Below are positions 45,437-56,542 of a stretch of 64,000 nucleotides of DNA, piece after piece (positions within the stretch are counted from its first letter, which is position 1; every line of letters starts with the position of its first letter). The translations under genes were made by a program, and so were the position numbers. The stretch is from Anthostomella pinea (Eukaryota > Ascomycota > Sordariomycetes > Xylariales > Xylariaceae). The stretch is taken from assembly GCA_963556695.1 (NCBI GenBank), contig CAUWAG010000020.1, positions 4,278,001 through 4,342,000 of the forward strand. The letters are read 5' to 3'. The notes below the pieces were generated by a model. That model was given only the letters and a program-made list of their open reading frames with translations. It did not search any database and had not been told where the DNA came from.

Positions 45437-48400
45437 TCACCTCTCCCGATCCGCCGCATCCAGGTCCAGTTTCTCGAGGTCATGCTCGACGGCCAACAAG
45501 CCCATGGCATAGAAGGCCTTCTCGCCCTTAGCCAGCACGATCTTGCCACCGTCGTCGTTGTCGACCTCGTGGATGCGGCGGTCGATGCGCCGCGGGTTGC
45601 CACCGCTGCCGCCCCTACCAACACTAATACCACCCCTAGTACTAAGGGGCGGCGCCATCGTCGACGGCCGGCGAGCATCGGCGGCCTCGCGGGCGCGGGC
45701 CTGGACATGCGCGTAGTTGGCCAGCGTGTAGTCGTCATCAACGTCGGCGGCGCGCTCGTAGGGCGGGCCGCGCCCGTACTGCGCCGCCTTGGTCCACGCC
45801 GACTCGCACCCGTCGGCGATCTGGTGCGCCGACTGCCAGCCCGTCAGCCGCGCGATATCGTGGAGGCGGCGCACTAGCCAGTGGCGCTGCTGTGTGTCTC
45901 GGAACTAGAAGCCAAGAGCAGGTCTGGTCAGTATCTGCACTATACAACAATGAAGGTCGAAAGAAACAACGGCGGCGGTATCTGCTTTGGACGGGAAACT
46001 CACCTGTATCCCGGCCACGAAGAGCGGGAACGAGCATTCGATGAGAGCGGCGGCCGTGAGGGTGCTGACGACCTGAAGGTGGGAGATATTGGCCTCCAGC
46101 CCGGCGGCGATCCGGCCTATGGCCAGTGCATAGGGCATGGTGGCCTGGGCCGACATGCCCGCAGCCAGCATCGCCACGGGTGGCATCATGGGATGCGCGC
46201 GGTGCAGCACGATGAGACCCATATAGAAGTTCATCCAGATGCCAGCGATGGGATACGTCCGGTAGTGAGCGGCGAGACCAAAAGGCGTGGCCTCTGCAGG
46301 GTGGATGTCGGCGGCGAGCGGCTCGAATTCGGGACCGAAGTGGTTCTTGAGTTCGTCGAACGCCTGCCTGATCCTCTCCCACTCCCGGCACGCCTCGGCA
46401 GTCCTAGTGTCGAGGTCGGGTTTGGGTGGCACGTCGCTCGGCGGCGACTCCTCTCGCGGCGGGCTGAATCCCATGGGCAGCGTCACATTTTCCGACGCGG
46501 GCATCATGCCGACGAACATCCCCGGCGGCGGCTTGCCAGGGCCGGCTCCTTTCACCTTGATTGCCTCCCGCTTTCGCACGATATCTCTAGATGCGAAAGT
46601 CATGAGGCGGCCAAGGAGCAGCATCAGGTGATCGTAAGTGCCATATCTATCTAGTGTGAGTAGATACTCGCAAGGTATAGGGTGTGCACCTACATAGCGT
46701 CCAGTCGTCCCATTGGAGCCCTTGGTGGACACTGAGTCCACGCATCGTACTCCATGCTAAGTTCATAATCAGTCTCAGGTCTTAGTACAGCATGCGAACC
46801 AACTTACAACGGGCGAGTTCCACCCAGTATACTCTGATAGACATCCATCTTACAGTACCACCAGAAAAGGTCACTGAGCTGTTCGTATCTCTCCATATCT
46901 CTGTGGGTAGCGGCATGCTTCGGTCGCGGATGCGAGCTCATATCCTCCGGTAGCATCCCATAGTCGTCGTAGGAGATGTTCCTACCAGTGATCGCACACA
47001 ATAATGGCACGTCGATCGCGTCCCAGTCTTTATGCAGAGGACCGGGTTCCTCCAAGGGATTGAAATACCCGAAGCCATCCATCTGAGCTTGTGCCATCTC
47101 TCGCTGTCGCTGTTGTAACTTGACGGCCATCATGGACCTTGTCATTCTTGCATATGGAATCTCCTTGATGATCCAACGCGCTCCCAGTAGATGCCTGCTC
47201 CACTTGTCGTGGTCGGAATTCCATACCTCGTAGAATCCCAGTAACAATGTCGCGGCTAGATTTGAGGCTTGGGCACGCCTTGCCGGACGAGACACATTCT
47301 TCGCTATTCTTCTCAACGCTAGGTGATAGTGCTTGAGGGATGCCGTTGGCGGAACCCTCTGCAGCTTGGCGATCTGTAAGCTGCCGAGGGCGAGGATGGC
47401 TTGGAGGAGGGCCGGATGGCCAAAAGACAGTATCGGAAATGCATCTGTGGAGTCATTAGAGCCATGAAGACGCATGACATGGGTGTGAGGGGCTTACAGG
47501 TCCATATGTGTTGCCGGGACTTCGGTATTGGCTGTCCGTGGAAGATATGAGTTGGATCGAGAGGATGCCTTTCATATAAAGACACACTAGGTCCAGTGAC
47601 GTTGACGAAGTGCCAGAACACGGCTGCGATCTGTTTGTCGTTCAGGGGGGAGTTGGCTGGTGAGGGGTCGTAAGAGGCAAGCACGTCTTCGTGGAAGGCT
47701 GAGAATGTCCTGGTATGTGTGCCATGCATGTGATACGGTAGATCAATCCTTTGGGACATGACGAGACCCAGTTCATTGAGGCTTAGTTGTGAGTCACGCC
47801 GTATGAGCGTTGGCTCGTCGTCTGAATCCGCCATGGACGCATCGTCATCGAAGTCCGGATACTCCCAATCTTCAAGCTGCGGTTCCACGGCATTAGTCAA
47901 CGGCTCAACCACTACCACGGCCTTTCCTTTCCCAGGCTGGGCGTCACTTGGGTTTGGCGGAACGAGAGTGCCGACATCCTGGGTGTTCTTCTGGCCAGTA
48001 GGAGGTGAGGATTGATGCAGGTCCTCCGAAGACTCTTGCCTCCACTGGCCCTGGGAGAAGGCATCGACAGTCGTTGGAGGGAAGAATGTGAACCTCGAAG
48101 GCTGCGGTGGCACGCCAAACTGGGCTTCCTCAAAGGTCAGAGTTGATGATGCTCCCACTGGTCCAGCTTGGCCAGGGTAGAATTGGTCAAACTGGGTGCC
48201 GAGCATAAGGGGGTATCCAAGTATCGGTGGCTTCGGGGCGATGATTTGCAAAGCTTGCGACGAAGCTCTTTGCTGGGCGGCCGCCAACTGCTGTTCTCTG
48301 AGGAGCGCTTGGGGCGATGGCGCGGGATAATGTATTGGCCCATAGGGAGAACCAGCAAAGCCGAGAGGGTCTTTGAAGATGACCCGCTGGTTGTATCCCT

Positions 48401-48687
48401 CGCATTGCCGCTTCGATTTCAGGCAGTTGTTGCACGTAGGCCTTCCCTCATCGCACTTGATGCGACGCTTGCGGCAGGCTTTGGACTAGTCAGCAAATTG
48501 TCCATATGAGTATCACAGAAAGCTATGATGAAGGGCTATGCGCACTAGTACAGCCAGTCTTCGTCCTTTTCCGTATAATCGCCTTCTTTGCGGCCGAGTT
48601 CGCATCATCCCCACCGTCCGGGGACGAGGACCGCTGCGGCTGAGACTGATTAGGTTCGCCCATTGACGCCATCTCCGTAGACGCCAT
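45437..48687 (-). CDS. Zn2Cys6 (GAL4-type) transcription factor
   Basis: Six exons, 48687-48546, 48478-47498, 47444-46808, 46756-46694, 46646-46004 and 45904-45437, with introns of 67, 53, 51, 47 and 99 nt and consistent phases, give 977 residues. The DNA-binding domain spans C46-C73 with spacing C-x2-C-x6-C-x6-C-x2-C-x6-C (TGCTTCRKRRIKCDE, then CNNCLKSKRQC). The first cysteine is encoded by exon 1 and the next Thr codon is split by intron 1, a common arrangement in this family. The middle region (about 240-375) is acidic and low-complexity, and the following 500 residues resemble the fungal-specific regulatory domain (FGHPALLQAILALGSLQIAK, NLAATLLLGFYEVWN). Targets are unknown. The acceptor for exon 5 is the second of two nearby AGs, because the first would put a stop in frame. 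Confidence 0.9.
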
Positions 48688-51600
48688 TATCGCTGGCCAC
48701 TGCCGCGTCGATTGCTCTGGAGTGTTCAGTCGCGATTCTTGTAGCCCAGCTGTTCAGGTCACATGAAAAGTCATAAAAGGGCTCTCAACCCTGGCTCGGG
48801 TCTCGGAGTACTGCCAATTAACAGTGCGCGTGAGTAGTATACATGCTCGGAAGCTGATATCGGGTTTGGCTTTGAACAGCGAGTGGTCTTGCGTGACGCG
48901 TAGGAGGACCAGGAAGGATCAAAATGCCGCTCGATTAGCGGGCTGGGATAGCCGTTCAGCCCAGTATCGGATGGTAGTACTCGTTACCGACGGCGCTCAA
49001 CACGTGTAGCTAAGAACCGAAAGCCTGGGACGAAGAAGACGCAGGGGTATCAAGAAGCGCCTAACAGCGCTTGCAGTGATGGTCTACCTTATCAAGACCA
49101 TCGAGAACATATCAGTGTAACTGCCTGCCGGCGGACGAGCAGGCCGTATAACGTTGCCGGGAGTCGGACGAGTCAGGGCTTATGTTGCTTTGTATCTGTG
49201 TATGTCTGTAAGAACTTAAGAAGGCCGGAAGGTCGATGGGAAGAGGCAGCGGCTGGCTAGCGGGCTAGACTCCGGGGGGCCCTTTAAAGATAGTCGGATA
49301 TTGACGAATGAGACCTCCGCAGATCAACGCACGGACGCGGCCCACCGTGCGAAACGTGGGGTACGGCCAGGGTACAAGTACCAAGTACATGTATAGCTAG
49401 AGTAGCTGCAAGATGGAGATGGCCGAACGATCTTTACTGGTGAGGTAGGGTAGTATTGAATGAACAATTTATAAGGCAGGGAATCTTCTCTGGTTCTTCA
49501 TCTTTTTTGTTCCCGGCCGCACTCGGTGCCTTTCGGGTAGGTATCAGCAGGGCTGGCCACAGTCAACTACCTACTCGTAGGTAAGGTAAGGTAGGTAGAG
49601 AAGGAGGAAACATGTTTCCGGGCTCCAACGGCGGGTCGTCGGTCTGTCATCCATCATCTGGACTAAATGGAACAGTCCCAGGAACCTAAACAGGTAATAA
49701 GGTTGGTTACATGCTTGCTATTAACACCCCATAGATCTTCATAATGGGCAAGGTCGTCGACCTCCCGGTTGCCTGCAGCAGCGGAGATCAGTCATCATCC
49801 TGCATGCCTGTCAAAGCCCATGTGGCCAACAAGTCTCGGGTGGGCAGTCAACTGCCCGTTCGAACTGCCCGTCGAACGGGCGAGAATGGCCGACCTTTCT
49901 TTCCTCGCCCAACTCCAACAAGGTCATGATAGCACAGTCCGTCGTCCGAACTATTGCACCCCACAGTACTGACAACCTACCATCAGCTGAAAACAACGGA
50001 TATGATAGGCTGGACCAGGCAAGCTATGGTGTCCCTGTGGTGGTGGTGGTGGTGGCGGCCGCCGTGCTCCGCTGTACAAGACTTGAAGGGTGAGTATACA
50101 GAAGGTAAGGTAGGTTGACAGGAGCACTAGGGGGACCCCAGACTCCGGCACCGACAGCTGATTGCCCGAACCCTTCCAAGTCACGATCGGAGTGTGACAT
50201 AGGATGCGCAGCTGGGATTCAATCTCGCTGCGACCGAAAGAACAGCCGCGGCGGCCAAGGCCAATCACTTGCACCACCCTGTCTGTCCGACCGACAGTGC
50301 GCGTTCGCTGCGTCGACAACACATGTCCGACGCAAACGTCGTTTTCTGTTGGCCCGTCGCCGCTCTGCCTTTCCAGACATACATGACAACAGGCAGGCTC
50401 GGTGGTTCTCGCACGGCAAGGTGCACAAACAGATGCCACAACGCGGAAACATCCCCAAGCCATTCCTAACGGGCGTAGGACCGGATAGGAAGCGTTCCAT
50501 CGCTGATCCGGTTGCCGCGCTGAGGCCGCAGCATGTCTAATGGAGTGCTGGGAAACACCACATCAGTTGAGCTTGGTCTCGCATCGTGCTGTGCTCATTC
50601 CGCAACCGCACCAGCTATCACCCCAGAGATCTTTGACAATCAGTCTCATCAGTGCCCCTGGGAAATAGTCACGGACCCGCTGCGGATAGGGTGGACCAGG
50701 ATCGGGCCTGACACCTGCTGCCTGTCTCGGGAAACTCAGTCTGAAGCGCCCATGCTGGACGCATCAATCTGCATGGCAAAAGCCCCCTTCACGTAGCACG
50801 ACGAAGTCATCTTCGAGAGACTTGGGTGGCTTCTGTCCCAGCTGCATGTGCATACAGAAAGTGCAAGCCCCAGGATTTCCCCTGTCACGGCAGCGTAACA
50901 CTGTCTCAGACGCAGGGAGATATATGATGGTCCGATACCAGCCGTGTCTGATCGGCATCGCAGCATTCCGTCGATGGAAGTTACCAGCGAGCGCAAGCTG
51001 TGGTTGATGGCACCGGTAGTGAGCCCGCGGGACTGTCCATCATGCCGGGGCCTTGTGTTTGACGGAGACAAACATGAAGCTCTTTTGACCGAAGTACCGT
51101 GCAGAGGTCTGGGCACGAGCCTCGATGGTTACACTGCGGCAACGGTGACCTGAAATGCTTGCGGCGCCGCCCTTCACCACATTGCTCCATCGGTGCTTTC
51201 GTGGAGTTGGAGGCCTTTGCCAGTCGGGGCCCTAGCCGCCCGTACCACAGACATAGATCGAACAGACGCCGCTGCTTGTCATCCCGTCTGATGAACCCAT
51301 TGTTTCATCAAGCTAGCAACCTCATGTGGGGGAAGCAGTGTCTGGCAGGTCATTGATGAACTCTGCCATTGTGGTTCGGCGTCCACGAAGTAAGGTGTCG
51401 GTTGTACTTCAAGTGAGGAGCGTGGGAGGGAGCAGAAGCTGCAGGAGCAAACTGTTTTCGCCATTGCTAGCCTGCCTCAGTCTGGCTGGTGATGAGCATC
51501 TTGAAGCATGGGCAAAACGTGAGCGTCGGCAGATGGAATGCCATTGTCCCAGAATCAGAGGGGAAGGAAGTAGCAACTGCTGCGATACCTACCTTAACTG

Positions 51601-52060
51601 AAGCGCCCCTCGGAGCTACAGTCACCCATCACAAGTCTCCGCCCACCTACCCACCCGCCTCGGCATATGTAGAATAAACACCTCGGCATGAGCATCCGCA
51701 CATGACACAAAAAACGAACAAATAGATGAAAGAAGAGCTCTGTAAAGGACAGGGCGGAGTGAGCATAACGTAGATAATGTTGCAAATATTGTTAAGACAG
51801 GGAGCCACGTGATAGGAAGCGTTCTATTCCAATCCCTGATAATGGAACCTTAGCTTATTACGTGGGGAGGTGGGGCTGGATTTCGCCCAGTGGACGATCC
51901 CTGCTACCTTCAAGAAAAAAAGTTTCAACAGCGACCTCACTCACAGTACAGCCGCCTCATTTCAATTGAGCTTTCACCGCGTCCAACAGTTGAACTGATT
52001 TGAGTGCATTTGAAATCAGCTTCATCATTTCCTGAGGTCTTTCTACATCAGTCACACAGC
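48688..52060. other. Large intergenic region, no gene recognised
   Basis: 3.4 kb without a supportable gene. ORFs of 60-170 codons overlap on both strands around 49750-51350, with no motif and mutually contradictory composition. A TGG triplet run lies at 50038-50055, and GGTAAGGTAAGGTAGGTAG-type words near 49578-49596. A C/T-rich or A-rich leader appears only close to the Rrp8 start. Confidence 0.5.
50038..50055. repeat. (TGG)n triplet run
   Basis: Six TGG units followed by CGGCCGCCG. It lies in non-coding DNA; the antisense frame reads as poly-Pro, which inflates a spurious ORF there. Confidence 0.75.
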
Positions 52061-53710
52061 ATGTTCGCCGTACCAGGCTGGTCCGTCTCAGCCGACAGTC
52101 TCAAGGCCGAGACAGCAGCAGCAAAGCCCACACCAAGCCAGAGCGAGCCGTCAGAGCCAGACAGCTCCAACAAGAAGCGCAAGAGGCCGAGCAAAAACGT
52201 CACCGCCTCCAATGTCGCCGACCTCTGGGAGCAGGTCATAGAAGGGAAGCCGGCCAAGAAGAAGGCCAAGCCCGACGAGCCTGCCGTCGTCGTCGATGAG
52301 ACGCGGCCCGTCAGCAAGCGGGGCGTTGCCGCAGATGGCACCCCGAGGCTGACGCTGAAAGACAAGAAGAGGCTGAAGAAGCAGCGAGATAAGGAGGCGT
52401 CCGGGGATGTAGATGAGCAGGACACGTCTGAGGCGCCTGCCGGTGAGGGCAAGAAGGACAAGAAACCGAAGAAGAAAGCAAAGGACCATCAGATCGACGA
52501 GCCCGTCAAGAAGGAAGAAAAATCCAGATCAGCAGCAACCACCAAGCTTACCGCCCCTCCCGCACCCAAACTGACGCCCATGCAAGCCGCGATGCGCGAG
52601 AAGCTAGTCTCGGCGCGCTTCCGGCACCTGAACGAGACGCTCTACACGAAGCCGTCGGGCGAGGCCTTCGAGCTCTTTGCCGACACGCCCGAGATGTTCA
52701 CGGAGTACCACGAGGGCTTCCGGCGGCAGGTCGACGTGTGGCCCGAGAACCCGGTCGACGGGTACATCGCCGACATCCGTACGCGCGGGCGCGTCAAAGC
52801 ACCTCATCACGGCGGGAAATCGTCCAAGAGCGGAGGCCTCTCAGCACCGGGCAACACCGTGCAGCCCCTCCCGCGCACAAGCGGCACCTGCACGATAGCC
52901 GACCTAGGCTGCGGCGACGGCAAGCTTGGCACGACCCTACACGCCGGCGGAGAGGCCAAGAAGCTCAACGTCAAGGTCCTCAGCTACGACCTGCAGAGCC
53001 CAGGCCCGCACGTGACGCGCGCCGACATCGCGGCCCTGCCCCTCGCCGACGGCAGCGTCAACGTCGCCGTCTTCTGCCTCGCGCTCATGGGCACCAACTG
53101 GCTCGACTTTGTGGACGAGGCCTACCGCGTCTTGCACTGGAAGGGCGAGCTGTGGGTAGCCGAGATCAAGAGCCGGTTCGCTCCTTCAAAGGGCAAGGGC
53201 AAGGGGGGCAAAGGTCATGGTCAGAGTGCCAAGGGCGCCAACGCGCCCGTCGAGCACAGCGTCGGCAACCGCAGGAAGAACCCAAAGAAGGGAGGCAAGG
53301 AGGGCGAGGGAGACGACGAGAACGAGGCCCAGCTCGCAGCCGTCGAGATCGACGGCGCCGAGGACCGCCGCCAGGAGACCGACGTGTCGGCCTTCGTCGA
53401 GGCGCTGCGGAAGCGCGGTTTCGTGCTGCAAGGGCACGGCGAGCGGCAGACCGAGGCGGCCGCCATAGATCTGAGCAACAAAATGTTCGTCAAGATGCAC
53501 TTCGTCAAGGGGGCGACGCCGACGGTCGGCAAGGGGGCCGTCGCGCTGAAGGAGTCGGGCCGCGGAGAGGCAGCTGGTGGCAGAGGGGGAGGAGGCGCGA
53601 TGAATAAGAACAGGAAGGGCGCGGTCAAGTTCATCGATGCGGAGGAGCAGCAGGGTGCGGGAGCGGATGAGGGCAGCATTCTGAAGCCCTGTGTCTATAA
53701 GCTGCGATAG
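52061..53710 (+). CDS. RRP8: rRNA-processing methyltransferase Rrp8
   Basis: A single exon of 549 residues. The N-terminal 180 residues are Lys-rich and disordered, with several nuclear/nucleolar-type basic clusters (KKRKRPSKN, KDKKRLKKQRDKE). The Rrp8 domain starts near AAMREKLVSARFRHLNETLY. It contains VWPENPVDGYIADI, the SAM-binding IADLGCGDGKLG, VLSYDLQSPG, ADIAALPLADGSVNVAVFCL, ALMGTNWLDFVDEAYRVL, ELWVAEIKSRF and the C-terminal FVKMHFVKG. A Lys/Gly-rich insertion of about 60 residues separates the last two. Known: Rrp8 methylates adenosine N1 in 25S rRNA and is nucleolar. The start is the ATG of MFAVPGWSVS; the frame is open 19 codons upstream but without another ATG. Confidence 0.95.
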   Translation: MFAVPGWSVSADSLKAETAAAKPTPSQSEPSEPDSSNKKRKRPSKNVTASNVADLWEQVIEGKPAKKKAKPDEPAVVVDETRPVSKRGVAADGTPRLTLKDKKRLKKQRDKEASGDVDEQDTSEAPAGEGKKDKKPKKKAKDHQIDEPVKKEEKSRSAATTKLTAPPAPKLTPMQAAMREKLVSARFRHLNETLYTKPSGEAFELFADTPEMFTEYHEGFRRQVDVWPENPVDGYIADIRTRGRVKAPHHGGKSSKSGGLSAPGNTVQPLPRTSGTCTIADLGCGDGKLGTTLHAGGEAKKLNVKVLSYDLQSPGPHVTRADIAALPLADGSVNVAVFCLALMGTNWLDFVDEAYRVLHWKGELWVAEIKSRFAPSKGKGKGGKGHGQSAKGANAPVEHSVGNRRKNPKKGGKEGEGDDENEAQLAAVEIDGAEDRRQETDVSAFVEALRKRGFVLQGHGERQTEAAAIDLSNKMFVKMHFVKGATPTVGKGAVALKESGRGEAAGGRGGGGAMNKNRKGAVKFIDAEEQQGAGADEGSILKPCVYKLR

Positions 53711-54138
53711 CTCTTCTTTGTGAACTAGCTATCTGTCTTGCAATGCCATGTCTTATTCCCTCCCCACACGCGATATAGCACGGTGTGGAGGAGGAGCCAT
53801 GCCATGACGCATTACCACTTATGTCGCCGCATTTTGCGGCATTCCAGCTAGCTTCATGAAATCCGATTATAGGTAGGCCTGCCCCTCCGTTGCTCTTTGA
53901 TTGAAACGCATGAGCTTCACCCTCTCGCTGCCCGAACAATGACATTGCCGCCGAAGCATGCACGAAAAAACTCCTTTCCAACCCACAAGGGCGAACCGCT
54001 CGCTGATAATTTACCTTGAGTCCCATGATCCAGAGTTCCAGTCACGCCATACCTGTGCCTATGCATTGCCTGCTGTTCCACCCCGAGATACAGGTCTTCT
54101 GGTCCGTGGCGGATGCAAGTGATGAAACTGACAAGCCG
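53711..54138. other. Intergenic between convergent genes
   Basis: 3' flanks of the Rrp8 and Ddi1 genes. Nothing recognised. Confidence 0.5.
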
Positions 54139-55613
54139 CTAGTTCTGGAAGAGAAGGCCAGCGGCGTAGTCGACGTTACCGCCAGTTGCCTCCAGGGCAT
54201 TGATGGCCGATTGTCGGTCGAAGCCTAGTTCTATCAGTGTGGAGATGTCCTGCTCGGGGAATGCTCTCCGAGGCTGCGCCTGAGCGGGGGGTTGAGCGGG
54301 AGCTGCTGGAGCGGCAGGCCGCGAAGCCATGGGCGCCGCCGAGGAGGGACCGGCGGCTGCTGGTGCAGGGGGGGTTGAGGATGACCCCGTCGTGGGTGCT
54401 GTGACAGCGCCGGAGCGAGCGCCGATTGTCGTACCTCCCGGTCCCTGGACGGTAGGCTCCTCGTTCATGGCATCTTCGGTCTCCTTGGGAATATCTGACT
54501 CGCCCAAAAACTCGACCTTTTCGCCCTGAATGACGAGACAGTTCTGGGTGAGATCGATGGTTGCTTGGTGACCCTTGAGGATATCCAGGCCAAGTAACAG
54601 GTCGACTGCCTTACCCTCCATGACAGTGAACGAGGCTGGCAGATGCTTAGATCCGACCTGGAGCATGGTGTAATGAACGCGACCAATGATGTTCGCAGTT
54701 CCCACTCCTCGAGCTACACCAGCAAACCGTCTGTCCACGAGACGCATGATGTTGCAGGACTCGGCGCACGACGGGGACATGATTGTCGCTTGAGCACCCG
54801 AGTCAACCAGAGCCTTCACCTTGATGCCGTTGACCTTGACATCGATGTACAGTAGGTGTACCCGACCAAAAGCTATCATCAAAGTCAGCAACAGTAAGCC
54901 AAGCCGCCAGGGTGCTGGATGGGTGATGGCGGGAGACGTACACTCCGGATTATACTCCATGGCGTTCTGGAGGTTCTCCATCACGCTTTCTTGGCGGATC
55001 AGCTCTTCAATCTTGGCCTGGGCCTCAGGGTTGAACTCATCATTGTTCAAAGCTTCAATCTCCCGCATGCGCGCACGACGTGCCTCATCCTGCTGGTTTG
55101 TGCTTTGTTGGAATAACTGTGCGAAGCGCTGTGAGTCGTCCACGTTGGCAGCAAGCTGTGGATTTATCCGCTGCAGTTCGGCTCTCAATCTAGGATCGCC
55201 TAGCACCTGCAGTCGAATGAGCTCGGGGTCCTGGGGCGCGGAGGCCTGTCTTCTTGGGGCCGCTGCCGGCTGCTCCCGGGGGCCGGGTGCGACACCGCTG
55301 CCTCGCATGTCCCGGATGTGTAGCGCTAGCATGTCCCCATCGGTAATAGAGAGCTCTTGCATGGTCTTGTTGTTGTCGGTGATCAGCTGTCCGTCGTGGT
55401 AGAGGTGCTGGGCAGGGGCGGGTATGCCTTCGGCTTCGATGGAACTTCGCAGTGTGCCGAGGGTCATGTCGGGGAAGACCTCCAGAGTGACGAGGCGCAG
55501 CTCCTGCTCCTCGACCTCGGGGTTGTTCACGCTCAGAGTGATGCGCCTGATGAGGGCTGTCAGCGTCTCTGACCATGGGCACAAGTTATGTGGGTATGCG
55601 GCTGGACCTACAT
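54139..55613 (-). CDS. DDI1: Ubiquitin-dependent aspartyl protease / shuttle Ddi1
   Basis: Coding parts are 55613-55612 (AT), 55546-54942 and 54872-54139, giving 446 residues. The start codon is split: AT, a 65-nt intron (GTAGGT..ATCAG, CTGAC branch site), then G. The result, MRITLSVNNPE, begins a normal ubiquitin-like domain (1-80), and no other in-frame ATG exists before residue 28. The second intron (69 nt, GTACGT..ATAG) keeps the frame open but interrupts the protease domain. Splicing restores NPESFGRVHLLYIDVKVNG. The retroviral-type aspartyl protease motif is ALVDSGAQATIM (D226). A C-terminal UBA domain (ISTLIELGFDRQSAINALEA, about 411-446) follows an Ala/Pro-rich linker. Known: Ddi1 delivers or cleaves heavily ubiquitinated proteins at the proteasome. 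Confidence 0.93.
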
Positions 55614-56542
55614 TTTGGCTTCCGGTTTAATGGCGGGCAGTGATTGTGTTTAGGGAAGAAGGCAGAAGGATAGTTGAGATGCGGTTGGTGACGTAAATCC
55701 GAGGTCTCGCGGTCTCGCGGGTGGTGGTAGAGAAGATCAGAAAGACGGCGCAATCAGTGAAGTAAAAGGTAACCTTAAGTAGGCAATCAAGGCGAGGCGT
55801 TGGCTACCTCGGGTCGAAGAAGACGACAACGTAACACACCACGAAGCAAGATGACAAGATGGACGTTGTACGTATTCGCAGGTGGCCTAGTAACAGCAAA
55901 TAAAGAGATGGAGAGCACGGCACCTGCATCATTCCAGGTTGGGCCCCGCTGAGCCACCAAGGGCCCCAACGTGGGGGGGGATTCCTTCCGTGAGCCCCAT
56001 ACGCAGATCTCACCTAACAATTCATCTCAGCTCCTTCCCCCTCACTACTGTTCTGCACCAAAGGATGACTACAAGGGGCTACGTACCTAGGTAGGGCTGG
56101 TAGCCTGATCATCTTCTTTCTCCAACAACTGAATCAAGTGACTCAGGTCAGCATCTGCCTACAACTACTACTACTACTGCCCGCCGAGATGAACACCCCC
56201 CATCAGCCGGGTACACAGCCCGGCCTTCCCACCGTACACAGCTTACTAATCTGTGGCCCGATCGATAGTCCCGTCGTGTTCTGCTGACTGATTACATACA
56301 GTTGAAACGGATGGAAACGTCTCACTGCAGCCCGCTCGTGATGCGAAGCCTCGAGTACCGTACTCCCCCAGTCTCGCTCACTCATCAGACTGTCAATCAA
56401 CTGAACACTCCTCTTTTTGAGACGAGAAAGTCGGGAAAGGTCCCTCCGAAGGCCTAGTTGCCACTATGGAGTTTCACCTACCACTACAATGGTTCCCCCC
56501 TTCCCTTCGAATCGCTGCCAGTTTGGCGGTCCAAATGGCAAC
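55614..56542. other. Intergenic, Ddi1 promoter side
   Basis: Upstream region of the minus-strand Ddi1 gene and 3' flank of the F-box gene. A CTACTACTACTACT run lies at 56164-56177 and CGTACCTAGGTAGGG at 56082-56096. No gene recognised. Confidence 0.5.

Noticed and set aside
49951..50463. Minus-strand ORF of 170 codons with a poly-Pro stretch
   Set aside because: The poly-Pro comes from a (TGG)n microsatellite; opposite-strand frames of similar length exist, so it is not coding.
52738..53607. 289-codon plus-strand frame inside RRP8
   Set aside because: It is a +1 shadow of the Rrp8 frame, dominated by Arg codons from GC-rich third positions.
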